This document shows positions 22,554 to 30,045 of a stretch of DNA of 33,193 nt, one piece after another. The first letter of the stretch is position 1, and every line of letters starts with the position of its first letter. The stretch is from NCBI GenBank assembly GCA_009777635.1, contig WRLK01000034.1, forward strand, positions 1 to 33,193, given 5' to 3'. The notes under the pieces are model-generated. The model was not told where the DNA came from and did no database searches. It was given only the letters and a program-made list of their open reading frames with translations. The DNA comes from Oscillospiraceae bacterium. Lineage in GTDB: Bacteria; Bacillota; Clostridia; Oscillospirales; Ruminococcaceae. Position numbers and translations under genes: made by a program.

Positions 22554-25498
22554 ATGCGAACACCTTGCCTTTCTATCATCGCCGCAAGCAGGCTTCTCAT
22601 CCTGATTTTCGCAGCGCCAAGATTTTTTATTTCGTCGATTTTTAAAAGCGTATAAAGCTTGCCGTTTTCGCGCAGGATATCACGCACCTCATCCGTCGTG
22701 ACGGCGTCTATGCCGCAACCGAAGCTTACAAGCTGGACCATCTCCATGTTGTCGTGCTGCGCCACAAACCGGGCCGCGTTGTACATCCTTGCGTGGTATG
22801 TCCACTGGTTCAGCACGTTTAGCATGGGCTTATCATACAGATGGCTGACGCAGTCCTCCGTTATGATTACAAACCCCAGCGACGTCAAAAGGTTGTCTAT
22901 ACCGTGGTTTATCTCGGGGTCTACATGATACGGCCTCGACGCTATGACAATCACCTTCAAGCCTTTTTCACGCGCTGTTTTAAGCGCCGTTTCCCCCTGT
23001 AGAATCATATCCTTTCTAAACCTGCGATATGCATCATACCCTTTTTTCGCCGCCGCTTTCACTTCCGACGCCGAAAGACCCGGTATAACATCCTTAAAAA
23101 TCCCCGTTGCCTTATTGATAAACGCCTTTTGGTCGTTCAAACTCAAATGCGGCGAAACAAAGCGGATTTTTTCTATATTCCCCATGTTTGCCTTGATTAG
23201 CTCGGGGTAATACGCGACAACAGGACAGTTAAAACAGTTATCCGAGATACCCTCGTCAAAATTGTAGCTCATACACGGGTAAAAGATCGTTGTAACGCCC
23301 TTTTGGATCAAATCCTCGATGTGGCCGTGCACTAGCTTCGCGGGGTAGCAAACCGTATCGGACGGGATAGTCCCCTGCCCTTTCATGTAAAGCTCCCGGC
23401 TCGACTGTGCGGAAAGTACGACCGTGCAATCTAAGCTTTTAAAGAATTCCGCCCAGAACGGCAGGTTCTCGTACATGTTGAGCGCAAGGGGTATGCCGAT
23501 TGTCGCCCTGCCCCCGTCATGAAGCGGGTAATTTGATATGTATTCGTACTTATAACGCATGAGGTTCGGCAGTCCGGCAGCTTTTGCGTTCCCCGCTCCG
23601 AGCTCGCACTTGTTGCCCGATATAAACGGTTTTTCGCTGCCGCTGAACGCGTTGACGGTCAAGCTGCATTTATTGGTGCACCGCTTGCAGACCGCAGGCG
23701 TCGCCGTATGCGTAAACGCGGCGATCTTTTCGGCGGTGATAAGCCCGGATGCTTCGGGCTCATGTTCCATCGCGTACAAGGCGGCGCCGTAAGCGCCCAT
23801 AAGCTCCGATATGGAAAGCCGTATCACGTCGCGCCCAAGCTCCCTTTCAAAGCTGCGAAGCACGGCGTCGTTTAGGAACGTGCCGCCCTGGACGACGATA
23901 TTAGAGCCCAGCTCGTCCGCATTTTTCGCGCGGATGACCTTATACAGCGCGTTTTTGATGACGCTTACCGCAAGCCCCGCCGAAATTTCGCCGACAGTCG
24001 CGCCGTCCTTTTGCGCCTGCTTGACGGAGGAATTCATAAACACGGTGCAGCGGCTGCCGAGGTCCACGGGAGCTTTAGCAAACAGCGCAAGCTCCGCGAA
24101 TTCAGCAATACCGTAGCCCAAGGATTTCGCGAACGTCTCGATAAACGAGCCGCATCCGGACGAACACGCTTCGTTTAAGATCACGCTGTCAACAGCGCCG
24201 TCCTTTATCGTAAAGCACTTGATGTCCTGTCCGCCGATGTCGATGATAAAATCGACATGCGGGTTAAAGTGCTTTGCCGCCGTAAAATGCGCCGATGTCT
24301 CAACCACGCCGAAATCGACGCCGAACGCCGCCTTTACAAGCTCCTCGCCGTAGCCCGTCACCGCCGCCGACGCGATCACGGTCTTATCACCGCATAGCTT
24401 CCGTATTCGCCCGATCTGCTCTTTGAGAACCGGCAGGGGGTTCCCCGCGTTGCCGACATAGTGCTTGTACAAAAGGTTTCCCGTATCGTCGATCAGCGCA
24501 ACCTTCGTGGTGGTGCTTCCGGCGTCGATGCCGAGATACGCCTTGCCTTGGTATGTATCGATATCGCGGTTTAAAACGCTCATCTTCGCGTGGCGCGATT
24601 GAAACCTTTCGTATTCGTCACGGCTTTCGAACAGCGGCGGCATAGATTCAAGGCGGCTTCCGGCCTCGTCGGTATCGGAAAGCCTTAAAACAAGCTCATC
24701 AAATGTAAGCGATGCGCCTCCGGGCATTCCTTCCGCGTAATATGCGGCGCCGAGCGCCACGAAATACGGCGCCATAGCCGGGAATATCGCATTTTTCTGC
24801 GTAAGCCCCAGCACATTAGTAAACCGCTTTTGCAGTCCCTTTAAAAACGAGAGCGGGCCGCCTAAAAACAACACGTTGCCTTTGATCTCGCGGCCTTGCG
24901 CGAGTCCCGTTATCGTCTGGTCGACTACTGCCTGAAAGATGCTCGCGGCGATATCCTCCTTGCGCGCTCCTTGGTTTAAAAGCGGCTGGATGTCGCTTTT
25001 CGCAAACACTCCGCACCGTGACGCGATGGGGTAGATTTTTTCATACCCGAAGCTCAGCGCGTCCAGCTCATCCGCCGTTATGTCCAGAAGCGTCGCCATC
25101 TGGTCGATAAACGCGCCCGTGCCTCCGGCGCAGGTGCCGTTCATGCGCTCCTCGAGCGTACCTTTTAAAAAGATAATCTTCGCGTCCTCGCCGCCGAGTT
25201 CGATTACAACGTCGGTTTGCGGCACGAGCCGTTTTACGGCGCCTGCGGTTGCAAATACCTCCTGAACAAACTCAAGTCTTGCATTTTTTGATATACCAAG
25301 TCCCGCGGAGCCGGTCACCGCGACTTTAAGCTCATGCCCGCGCAAAAGGGAAGAAAGCCCGCTTATATGCTCAAGCGTCATCTCCCTGACTTTTGAAAAG
25401 TGCCTCTGGTAGCTTTTTTCTATGATTTTATCGTCGTCGTTTAGCACCACTGTTTTAAGCGTCGTGGAGCCGACGTCAATTCCAAGCTTATAGCTCAT
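22550..25498 (-). CDS. Acyl-CoA dehydratase activase, double BadF/BadG ATPase with C-terminal module
   Basis: 982 residues. Two ASKHA ATPase domains stand in tandem: LGIDVGSTTLKTVVLNDD at the N-terminus and LGIDAGSTTTKVALIDD near residue 320. Each carries the Cys that binds the [4Fe-4S] cluster (NGTCAGGTGAFIDQM, and NEACSSGCGSFIETF). A Cys-rich part (CKRCTNKCSL) and a DUF2229-like region with DTVCYPAKLVHGH, FNCPVVAYYPELI and a HYDP-type loop follow. Such activators use ATP to push an electron onto a dehydratase cluster and are strictly anaerobic. Start ATG 25498 with GAGGG upstream. The next gene overlaps the stop. No dehydratase subunits (HgdAB type) are in the window. This family is widespread in Clostridia and its role is not settled. 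Confidence 0.88.
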   Translation of the reverse strand: MSYKLGIDVGSTTLKTVVLNDDDKIIEKSYQRHFSKVREMTLEHISGLSSLLRGHELKVAVTGSAGLGISKNARLEFVQEVFATAGAVKRLVPQTDVVIELGGEDAKIIFLKGTLEERMNGTCAGGTGAFIDQMATLLDITADELDALSFGYEKIYPIASRCGVFAKSDIQPLLNQGARKEDIAASIFQAVVDQTITGLAQGREIKGNVLFLGGPLSFLKGLQKRFTNVLGLTQKNAIFPAMAPYFVALGAAYYAEGMPGGASLTFDELVLRLSDTDEAGSRLESMPPLFESRDEYERFQSRHAKMSVLNRDIDTYQGKAYLGIDAGSTTTKVALIDDTGNLLYKHYVGNAGNPLPVLKEQIGRIRKLCGDKTVIASAAVTGYGEELVKAAFGVDFGVVETSAHFTAAKHFNPHVDFIIDIGGQDIKCFTIKDGAVDSVILNEACSSGCGSFIETFAKSLGYGIAEFAELALFAKAPVDLGSRCTVFMNSSVKQAQKDGATVGEISAGLAVSVIKNALYKVIRAKNADELGSNIVVQGGTFLNDAVLRSFERELGRDVIRLSISELMGAYGAALYAMEHEPEASGLITAEKIAAFTHTATPAVCKRCTNKCSLTVNAFSGSEKPFISGNKCELGAGNAKAAGLPNLMRYKYEYISNYPLHDGGRATIGIPLALNMYENLPFWAEFFKSLDCTVVLSAQSSRELYMKGQGTIPSDTVCYPAKLVHGHIEDLIQKGVTTIFYPCMSYNFDEGISDNCFNCPVVAYYPELIKANMGNIEKIRFVSPHLSLNDQKAFINKATGIFKDVIPGLSASEVKAAAKKGYDAYRRFRKDMILQGETALKTAREKGLKVIVIASRPYHVDPEINHGIDNLLTSLGFVIITEDCVSHLYDKPMLNVLNQWTYHARMYNAARFVAQHDNMEMVQLVSFGCGIDAVTTDEVRDILRENGKLYTLLKIDEIKNLGAAKIRMRSLLAAMIERQGVRI

Positions 25499-25658
25499 GG
25501 TTCCCTCACATGGTTTTTGCTTTTTTCGTCCAAGAATACTATACGCGAAATATCAGTCGCCGTCAATAGAAATAGGTGGAATTAGCGTGACACAAAATCC
25601 TCACAAGAATCAGGCGAAGCGCGTATACTGGAGCAAAGCCTTGGTGGAGGTGTAAAGA

Positions 25659-25835
25659 ATGGGGTGGTGGTTCCGTAGGCGCAGGCGGCGTTACTATTAT
25701 GATTACCAGATATCGCGCGCGCTGATCGCGTTTGGCGCGGGTTTGTTTCTCGCGCTGTTTTGCTCGGCCAAGCTCGCCCTGCTGATTGCGGTAATCGCCC
25801 TGATTTACATAGGCATTCGTTGCAGGCCGTTTTGA
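25659..25835 (+). CDS. Small membrane protein upstream of spoVM
   Basis: 58 residues from ATG 25659 with GGAGGTG upstream. It opens with an Arg/Tyr-rich segment (MGWWFRRRRRRYYYDYQ), then a hydrophobic stretch (ALIAFGAGLFLALFCS, ALLIAVIALIYIGI) long enough for one or two TM helices. The gene ends 33 nt before spoVM on the same strand, so joint expression in sporulation is likely. I do not recognise a named family. Confidence 0.7.
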   Translation: MGWWFRRRRRRYYYDYQISRALIAFGAGLFLALFCSAKLALLIAVIALIYIGIRCRPF

Positions 25836-25868
25836 GGAATCCAATTTTTATTTTAAGGTGGTGTACAT

Positions 25869-25955
25869 ATGAAAGTCGTCGTTATTAAAAGCCCGAAATT
25901 TTTGGCGCCGGTCCTGCGTCTCATTTTTAAAATCAAAAAAGAACGCGATACATAA
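25869..25955 (+). CDS. spoVM: SpoVM, spore coat/cortex morphogenetic peptide
   Basis: 28 residues from ATG 25869 with AAGGTGG upstream: MKVVVIKSPKFLAPVLRLIF then KIKKERDT. It matches the Bacillus SpoVM pattern (MKFYTIKLPKFLGG...): hydrophobic N-terminus, IKxPKFL with a Pro before an amphipathic helix, and a basic C-terminus. SpoVM sits on the convex outer forespore membrane, senses its curvature and recruits SpoIVA. It is too small for usual gene callers. A hairpin terminator follows. Confidence 0.9.
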   Translation: MKVVVIKSPKFLAPVLRLIFKIKKERDT

Positions 25956-25966
25956 GACACGCAAAT

Positions 25967-25989
25967 GAGCCCGCTGTTTTAGCGGGCTC
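25967..25989 (+). terminator. Hairpin after spoVM
   Basis: GAGCCCGCT (25967-25975) pairs with AGCGGGCTC (25981-25989) around a GTTTT loop, a 9-bp GC-rich stem 11 nt after the spoVM stop. No T-run follows, so it may be a terminator of the weaker kind. Confidence 0.6.
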
Positions 25990-26040
25990 GTGACGTTGTA
26001 AAATCAATCGCGGATTAAGCCGCCGGGAAAGATCCAATAC

Positions 26041-26069
26041 TTGACATAACCTTGCTCAAAAGATAAAAT
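26041..26069 (+). promoter_or_regulatory. Promoter of the zinc transporter operon
   Basis: TTGACA (26041-26046), 17 nt, TAAAAT (26064-26069), 33 nt before the start codon. I see no clear Zur-type palindrome. Confidence 0.8.
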
Positions 26070-26102
26070 ACAGATGGGAATCATTGCCAATAAGGAGGAA
26101 CT

Positions 26103-27059
26103 ATGCATCGACTGGGAGCTGCTGTCGTAATGAAACTTAGCTTGACCCTTATTTTTTCAGCGTTTTTATGCGCCTGCGCCGTTCCGGCGTCCACAACGGC
26201 GGTCGTGCGGGACAAGCCCGTAATCTACGCGAGCTTTTACCCGGTCTATGACTTTGCGAAAAAAGCCGCCGGAGATTTCGCCGAAGTCCGATGTTTTATC
26301 CCCGACGGCGCAGAGCCGCATGACTGGGAGCCTTCGCCCCGCGACATCGCCGGTTTGATGGGGGCCGACTTATTTTTATACGCAGGCATGGGTTTTGAGC
26401 ATTGGGTAGATTCAGTGCTTTCAGGCTTGGGACAAGACGCGCCGCCCGCGGTTGAGACATCCCTTGCAATCCAGGCGCTGCTTGCGTCCCCGGATGACGG
26501 CCGCGAACATGACGGCCATCACATCCACGATGATCATGATCATCACGATTCGCATGTCTGGCTTTCCCCGAGGCTTGCGAAGCTGCAATTCGCGGCGGTC
26601 TGCGAGGCGCTAAAGGAGATTGACCCCAAAAACGCGGGGTCATATGACGAGGCGTTAAAGAAACACCTCGCCGAATTCGATAAGCTCGACGATGAATTTA
26701 AGGCGCTTAGTCTCTTGCCAAAAAAGGTAATCGTCGTGACGCATGAGGCGTTTGGATACTTGTGCCGCGACTATGGCCTTGAGCAGATTTCGATTGCCGG
26801 ATACTCTCCCGAGGATGAGCCCGGCCCCGCAAGAATGGCGCAGGTGACCCGGCTTGCAAGGGAAAACGGCGTCACCGTCGTCTTTTACGAGGAGCTTTCA
26901 AGCGCCAAAATCGCGCGGACGGTCGCGGCTGAGATTGGCGCGAAAACCTTGCCGCTAAGCCCGCTTGAGGGACTTACTGATGAGGAGCGCGAAAACGGTG
27001 ACGATTATTTTTCAGTCATGAGGAAGAATCATGCCGCTTTAAAGGAAGCATTATCTTAA
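26103..27059 (+). CDS. znuA: Zinc-binding lipoprotein of an ABC importer
   Basis: 318 residues, start ATG 26103 behind AAGGAGG. Signal with lipobox-like FLCAC, then the cluster 9 (metal) substrate-binding fold: VIYASFYPVYDFAKKAAGD, EPHDWEPSPRDI (metal His), a His/Asp-rich loop EHDGHHIHDDHDHHDSHVW that is typical of zinc rather than manganese binding proteins, VVTHEAFGYLCRDYGL (metal His) and FYEELSSAKIARTVA. It gathers Zn(II) outside the membrane for the transporter encoded by the next two genes. znuC begins 15 nt after its stop. Confidence 0.95.
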   Translation: MHRLGAAVVMKLSLTLIFSAFLCACAVPASTTAVVRDKPVIYASFYPVYDFAKKAAGDFAEVRCFIPDGAEPHDWEPSPRDIAGLMGADLFLYAGMGFEHWVDSVLSGLGQDAPPAVETSLAIQALLASPDDGREHDGHHIHDDHDHHDSHVWLSPRLAKLQFAAVCEALKEIDPKNAGSYDEALKKHLAEFDKLDDEFKALSLLPKKVIVVTHEAFGYLCRDYGLEQISIAGYSPEDEPGPARMAQVTRLARENGVTVVFYEELSSAKIARTVAAEIGAKTLPLSPLEGLTDEERENGDDYFSVMRKNHAALKEALS

Positions 27060-27074
27060 AAGGAGGCCGATGCT

Positions 27075-27794
27075 TTGGATAAACCGCCTGTACTTGAGGC
27101 TTCCTTCCTGTTCTTCAAATACGGCGACGAAACCCTGCTTGGCGGCGTTAATTTCAAGGTTATGCCCGGTGATTTTGTCGCGGTCACAGGCTCTAACGGC
27201 GCCGGGAAAAGTACGCTCTTCCGGCTGATTTTAAACGAGCTTTCGCCCGCAAGCGGCGGTATTTTCCTGTTCGGGGAGGATTTAAAGCACTTTAAAGGCT
27301 GGCCGAGGATTGGTTATGTTCAGCAGGCAAATCCCGCTTATACAAGCAGCTTCCCGGCCACTGTGGAGGAAGTCGTGCTGTCTAATTTATACTCAAGAAT
27401 CGGGTTGTTTCGCCCCGTGAGAAAGGTTCACCGCAAATCGGTGCTTGGCGCGCTCCGGCTTGTCGGGATGTCACAGCTAAAAAACCGCATGATAAGCGAG
27501 CTTTCAGGCGGGCAGCTCCAGCGCGTCATGGTGGCAAGGGCGCTCGTGTCGGGCTGCGAGCTGCTGCTTTTGGACGAGCCTGTTACCGGAATCGACGCCG
27601 AAGCCGCCGAAAGCTTGTACGAGCTGCTTCACAAAATAAACCGGGACGGCGTGACTATTTTCATGGTTACGCATGATATTGGGCGGTGCGCTAAATACGT
27701 AAGCCGCGTGCTCTGCTTAGAAGACGGCACAATCGTCGAGCTTAACCGCGAACAGCTTGAGCGGGAGCTTTTGAACAAGCACAGACATCGATGA
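27075..27794 (+). CDS. znuC: Zinc ABC transporter ATPase
   Basis: 239 residues. Walker A GSNGAGKST, signature LSGGQLQRV, Walker B ELLLLDEP and the H-loop FMVTHDI are all present. The start is TTG 27075, eight bases after AGGAGG; an ATG at 27070 is in another frame. It powers uptake with ZnuA and ZnuB. Cytoplasmic, membrane-associated. Confidence 0.95.
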   Translation: MDKPPVLEASFLFFKYGDETLLGGVNFKVMPGDFVAVTGSNGAGKSTLFRLILNELSPASGGIFLFGEDLKHFKGWPRIGYVQQANPAYTSSFPATVEEVVLSNLYSRIGLFRPVRKVHRKSVLGALRLVGMSQLKNRMISELSGGQLQRVMVARALVSGCELLLLDEPVTGIDAEAAESLYELLHKINRDGVTIFMVTHDIGRCAKYVSRVLCLEDGTIVELNREQLERELLNKHRHR

Positions 27795-27818
27795 AAACAG
27801 CTTCTTAGGGGGGCGTGC

Positions 27819-28628
27819 GTGTTGGAGATATTTGCATATGATTTTATGCAAAAGGCATTTTTGGCCGGTATCACCCTTGCGGTGATTATCCCGTGCATCG
27901 GGGTTATTATCGTCTTAAGACGGCTTCCGATGATTGGCGACGCGCTGGCGCACACGTCGCTGGCGGGTGTTGCGGCGGGGCTTTTGCTGGGAATAAACCC
28001 GGTCGCGGGCGCGATCGTGGTCAGCATGGCGGCGGCTCTGTGCATCGAGGGAATCAGAAAAAAGCTTCCGAAATACGCTGAGCTCTCCATCGCCGTCACG
28101 ATGTCCGCGGGAATTGGGCTTGCCGGTATCTTATCCGGCTTTACAAGCGGCTCGGGAAGCTTCAACAGCTTTTTGTTCGGAAGCATCGTTTCAATCGACA
28201 GCTTTGAGCTTGCGCTTGTGATAGCTACAAGCCTTGTCGTCCTGATTGTGTTTTTGCTGCTTTACAAGGAGCTTTTTTATGTTGCGCTCGACGAGTCCTC
28301 CGCGCGTATTTCAGGCGTTCCGGTAGGCTTTGTCAATGCCGTGTTTACTTTACTTACCGCCGCTTGCGTATCTATAGCTTCAAGGACAGTAGGCGCACTG
28401 ATCGTATCATCTCTTATGGTGATACCTGTGACATGCGCGATGCAATTTGCGAAAAGCTACCGGCAAACCGTGATATTCAGCGTTTTGTTTGCGGTCTGCT
28501 TCACGATCGCGGGATTGTTCCTGTCGTTTTACTTAGACCTGCGTCCCGGCGCTACGATCGTGCTTACGGGCTGTGTCGTACTTATTGCGATCCTGATCAC
28601 GCGAAACAGCAAGCGCAAATTGGGTTAG
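27819..28628 (+). CDS. znuB: Zinc ABC transporter permease
   Basis: 269 residues with seven or eight hydrophobic helices. It has the ABC-3 family features FLAGITLAVIIPCIGVIIVL, RRLPMIGDALAHTSLAGVA and TVGALIVSSLMVIPVTCA. Start GTG 27819 after a GGGGGG ribosome binding site, 24 nt after znuC. It makes the Zn(II) channel. A strong nested terminator follows directly. Confidence 0.95.
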   Translation: MLEIFAYDFMQKAFLAGITLAVIIPCIGVIIVLRRLPMIGDALAHTSLAGVAAGLLLGINPVAGAIVVSMAAALCIEGIRKKLPKYAELSIAVTMSAGIGLAGILSGFTSGSGSFNSFLFGSIVSIDSFELALVIATSLVVLIVFLLLYKELFYVALDESSARISGVPVGFVNAVFTLLTAACVSIASRTVGALIVSSLMVIPVTCAMQFAKSYRQTVIFSVLFAVCFTIAGLFLSFYLDLRPGATIVLTGCVVLIAILITRNSKRKLG

Positions 28629-28629
28629 A

Positions 28630-28704
28630 CGCAAAAAAAACGAATTGCCCCGCAATTCGAAGCGGCAAAGCCGCGGCGGGCGCTTCGCGCCCGTTTTTTT
28701 TGCG
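28630..28704 (+). terminator. Nested, three-hairpin terminator after znuB
   Basis: CGCAAAAAAAACG (28630-28642) and CGTTTTTTTTGCG (28692-28704) are perfect 13-bp complements. Between them lie three hairpins: CGAATTGC-ccc-GCAATTCG (28641-28659), GCGGC-aaa-GCCGC (28662-28674) and CGGGCGC-ttc-GCGCCCG (28677-28693). The last is followed by eight T. The A- and T-runs make it work on both strands; spoVG ends 113 nt to the right on the minus strand. Confidence 0.85.
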
Positions 28705-28817
28705 CCGTCCGGCGGTGTTTTTAAAAATCCCTTTAGCCGGTCACAATACTAGGCAGTGTCGACAATAGAACGATTTGGCGTCTTTTTGATGAAGCAATCC
28801 CATGCATTCCATTTATG

Positions 28818-29096
28818 TCAACAGGCCCTGATCTCGCTTCCAAGATACTCATGATATGCCGAAAGTATCTGCGTCTCCATGCTTTTCCTCGCCTCGGAAT
28901 CGATGGGATGCACAATATCACGGTGTATGCCGATATCGTCCCTCCGGCTTGGCATGGCAGCGAATAAGCGGCCCGCCTCCCCTCGGATAATCCTGATATC
29001 GTGTACCGCGAATTCATCGTCGATTGTGATGGATACAATTGCCTTAAGTATTTCCTGATCAAAAATTTTCCTGATTTTAATGTTTGTAATGTTCAT
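28818..29096 (-). CDS. spoVG: SpoVG
   Basis: 92 residues, the normal size. It begins MNITNIKIRKIFDQEILKAI and contains VSITIDDEFAVHDIRII, AAMPSRRDDIGIHRDIVHPI, all conserved in SpoVG. SpoVG is a small RNA/DNA-binding regulator affecting septation, sporulation and virulence-related traits. ATG 29096 follows TTTGGGGGG. A structured RNA ending in a terminator lies only about 34 nt upstream, so expression may depend on readthrough or on another start. Confidence 0.95.
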   Translation of the reverse strand: MNITNIKIRKIFDQEILKAIVSITIDDEFAVHDIRIIRGEAGRLFAAMPSRRDDIGIHRDIVHPIDSEARKSMETQILSAYHEYLGSEIRAC

Positions 29097-29129
29097 ACAA
29101 ATCCCCCCAAAATGTCATGATAAACAAAC

Positions 29130-29164
29130 AAAAAGGCGCAGATATGAAAATCCATACCTGCACC
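29130..29164 (-). terminator. Terminator between the structured RNA and spoVG
   Basis: On the minus strand GGTGCAGGTATG (29164-29153) pairs with CATATCTGCGCC (29146-29135), two G-U pairs included, then TTTTT (29134-29130). A 12-bp stem. Confidence 0.8.
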
Positions 29165-29189
29165 CGAAAGCAAACAGATACCCTGACGC

Positions 29190-29219
29190 TTGCCAAAAGT
29201 GGAAGCTATGAGGTATAAT
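29190..29219 (+). promoter_or_regulatory. Possible plus-strand promoter inside the RNA region
   Basis: TTGCCA (29190-29195), 18 nt, TATAAT (29214-29219). Transcription would run through the hairpin group to a six-T run at 29310-29315. Confidence 0.45.
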
Positions 29220-29328
29220 GTAAACAGGTGTGGCGTAAAGCCATTGGCATGGAAGTTGCGAGCTTCCTTGTCAGGGTCACGGTGGTTTTCGCACCGTGGC
29301 CTGCCTACCTTTTTTGTTTGTTGCATAC

Positions 29329-29357
29329 ATTATATACCGTTATTAGACAATTTGCAA
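29329..29357 (-). promoter_or_regulatory. Minus-strand promoter for the RNA/spoVG
   Basis: On the minus strand TTGCAA (29357-29352), 17 nt, TATAAT (29334-29329). It lies between the spoIIR stop and the RNA. Confidence 0.65.
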
Positions 29358-29406
29358 GGGAAATTTATCTTTTTCGTGGCTTTTCGCGTTTTTTCGTGGT
29401 TTCGCT

Positions 29407-29988
29407 CTAATTTTTCCCGGAAATCTTATGGAAAAACTCAAGCGCCGCGAGCTTCGGCTCGTATCGCGGCTGCTCGTGAAGCCGCTCTATCTGCTCCTCT
29501 ATCGGCAGCTTTTCAGTTGCGGCCGGTATGCAAAGCGGCGGAAACAGCACGCACCACCAGTTTTGGCCCCGGGCGTCGCCGATCGTCACGCGGACAGCGT
29601 CGTAACGCCCCGCAGGCATGCGAAAGCCGTCGTAGCCGATCGTGTTAAAATACATGTTCACAAGCTCGGCCTTTACGGGATAATCATACCCTCCGCGTTG
29701 TATTTCATCTCTCGCCGCGTCCTCGATTTGCGCCAGCTTCAGCTCCGCCATATCCTTTGCCTGTGCTTTCGATCGCGCCGGTGCAAACAGCTCCGGCGAC
29801 TGCTCGAGTATCCTGTCCCGCACCTTAAGCTTAAGCTCCTGATCGTCTTCGCCGTCTGAATTCGCAAGGATATGCAGCCGAAGCGACGCACTCCTGATCT
29901 CGTCGCATTCTCTCGCAAAGCTTGTAAAGGACGTTAGGAATATCGATAGTACTAATCCCGCCGCAAGCGCCAGCTCTATTTTTTTCAT
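29407..29988 (-). CDS. spoIIR: SpoIIR, signal for pro-SigE processing
   Basis: 193 residues from ATG 29988 with GGGAGG 8 nt upstream; the longer frame has no support. An N-terminal signal/anchor (KIELALAAGLVLSIFLTSFT) is followed by IRSASLRLHILANSDGEDDQ, DYPVKAELVNMYFNTIGYDG, GRYDAVRVTIGDARGQNWWC and VLFPPLC, all hallmarks of SpoIIR. Made in the forespore and secreted into the space between membranes, it triggers SpoIIGA to activate SigE in the mother cell. It stands alone between the ABC operon and the spoVG region. Confidence 0.94.
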   Translation of the reverse strand: MKKIELALAAGLVLSIFLTSFTSFARECDEIRSASLRLHILANSDGEDDQELKLKVRDRILEQSPELFAPARSKAQAKDMAELKLAQIEDAARDEIQRGGYDYPVKAELVNMYFNTIGYDGFRMPAGRYDAVRVTIGDARGQNWWCVLFPPLCIPAATEKLPIEEQIERLHEQPRYEPKLAALEFFHKISGKN

Positions 29989-30045
29989 ATGTAAATCCTC
30001 CCGTAACATCGGTAAAGATATTATGGGAGGATTTTCCATCTATAT

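Larger units (their letters stand above)
29130..29322 (-). ncRNA. Structured RNA or leader upstream of spoVG
   Basis: Bounded by a minus-strand promoter and the terminator above, the stretch has no convincing gene but nests of stems: GGGTCACGGTG/CACCGTGGCCT (29274-29302), TGGCA-t-GGAAG/CTTCC-t-TGTCA (29245-29273, internal T/T mismatch) and TGGC/GCCA (29231-29243), with AGGT/ACCT (29226/29107+200) closing the group. It could be a stand-alone small RNA or a leader with attenuation ahead of spoVG. A plus-strand RNA of about 90 nt, from a promoter at 29190-29219 to the T-run at 29310-29315, is the alternative reading. Family unknown. Confidence 0.5.

Noticed and set aside
28364-28768. Plus-strand frame inside znuB and its terminator
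   Set aside because: Different frame of znuB, runs into the terminator; a shadow.
29130-29322. 6S RNA
   Set aside because: The 5' and 3' ends do not pair into one long bulged hairpin; the structure is a group of separate stems.
29093-29326. Minus-strand open frame of 77 codons before spoVG
   Set aside because: It follows the hairpins of the structured RNA, has no ribosome binding site and ends in the spoVG start region; non-coding structure explains it better.
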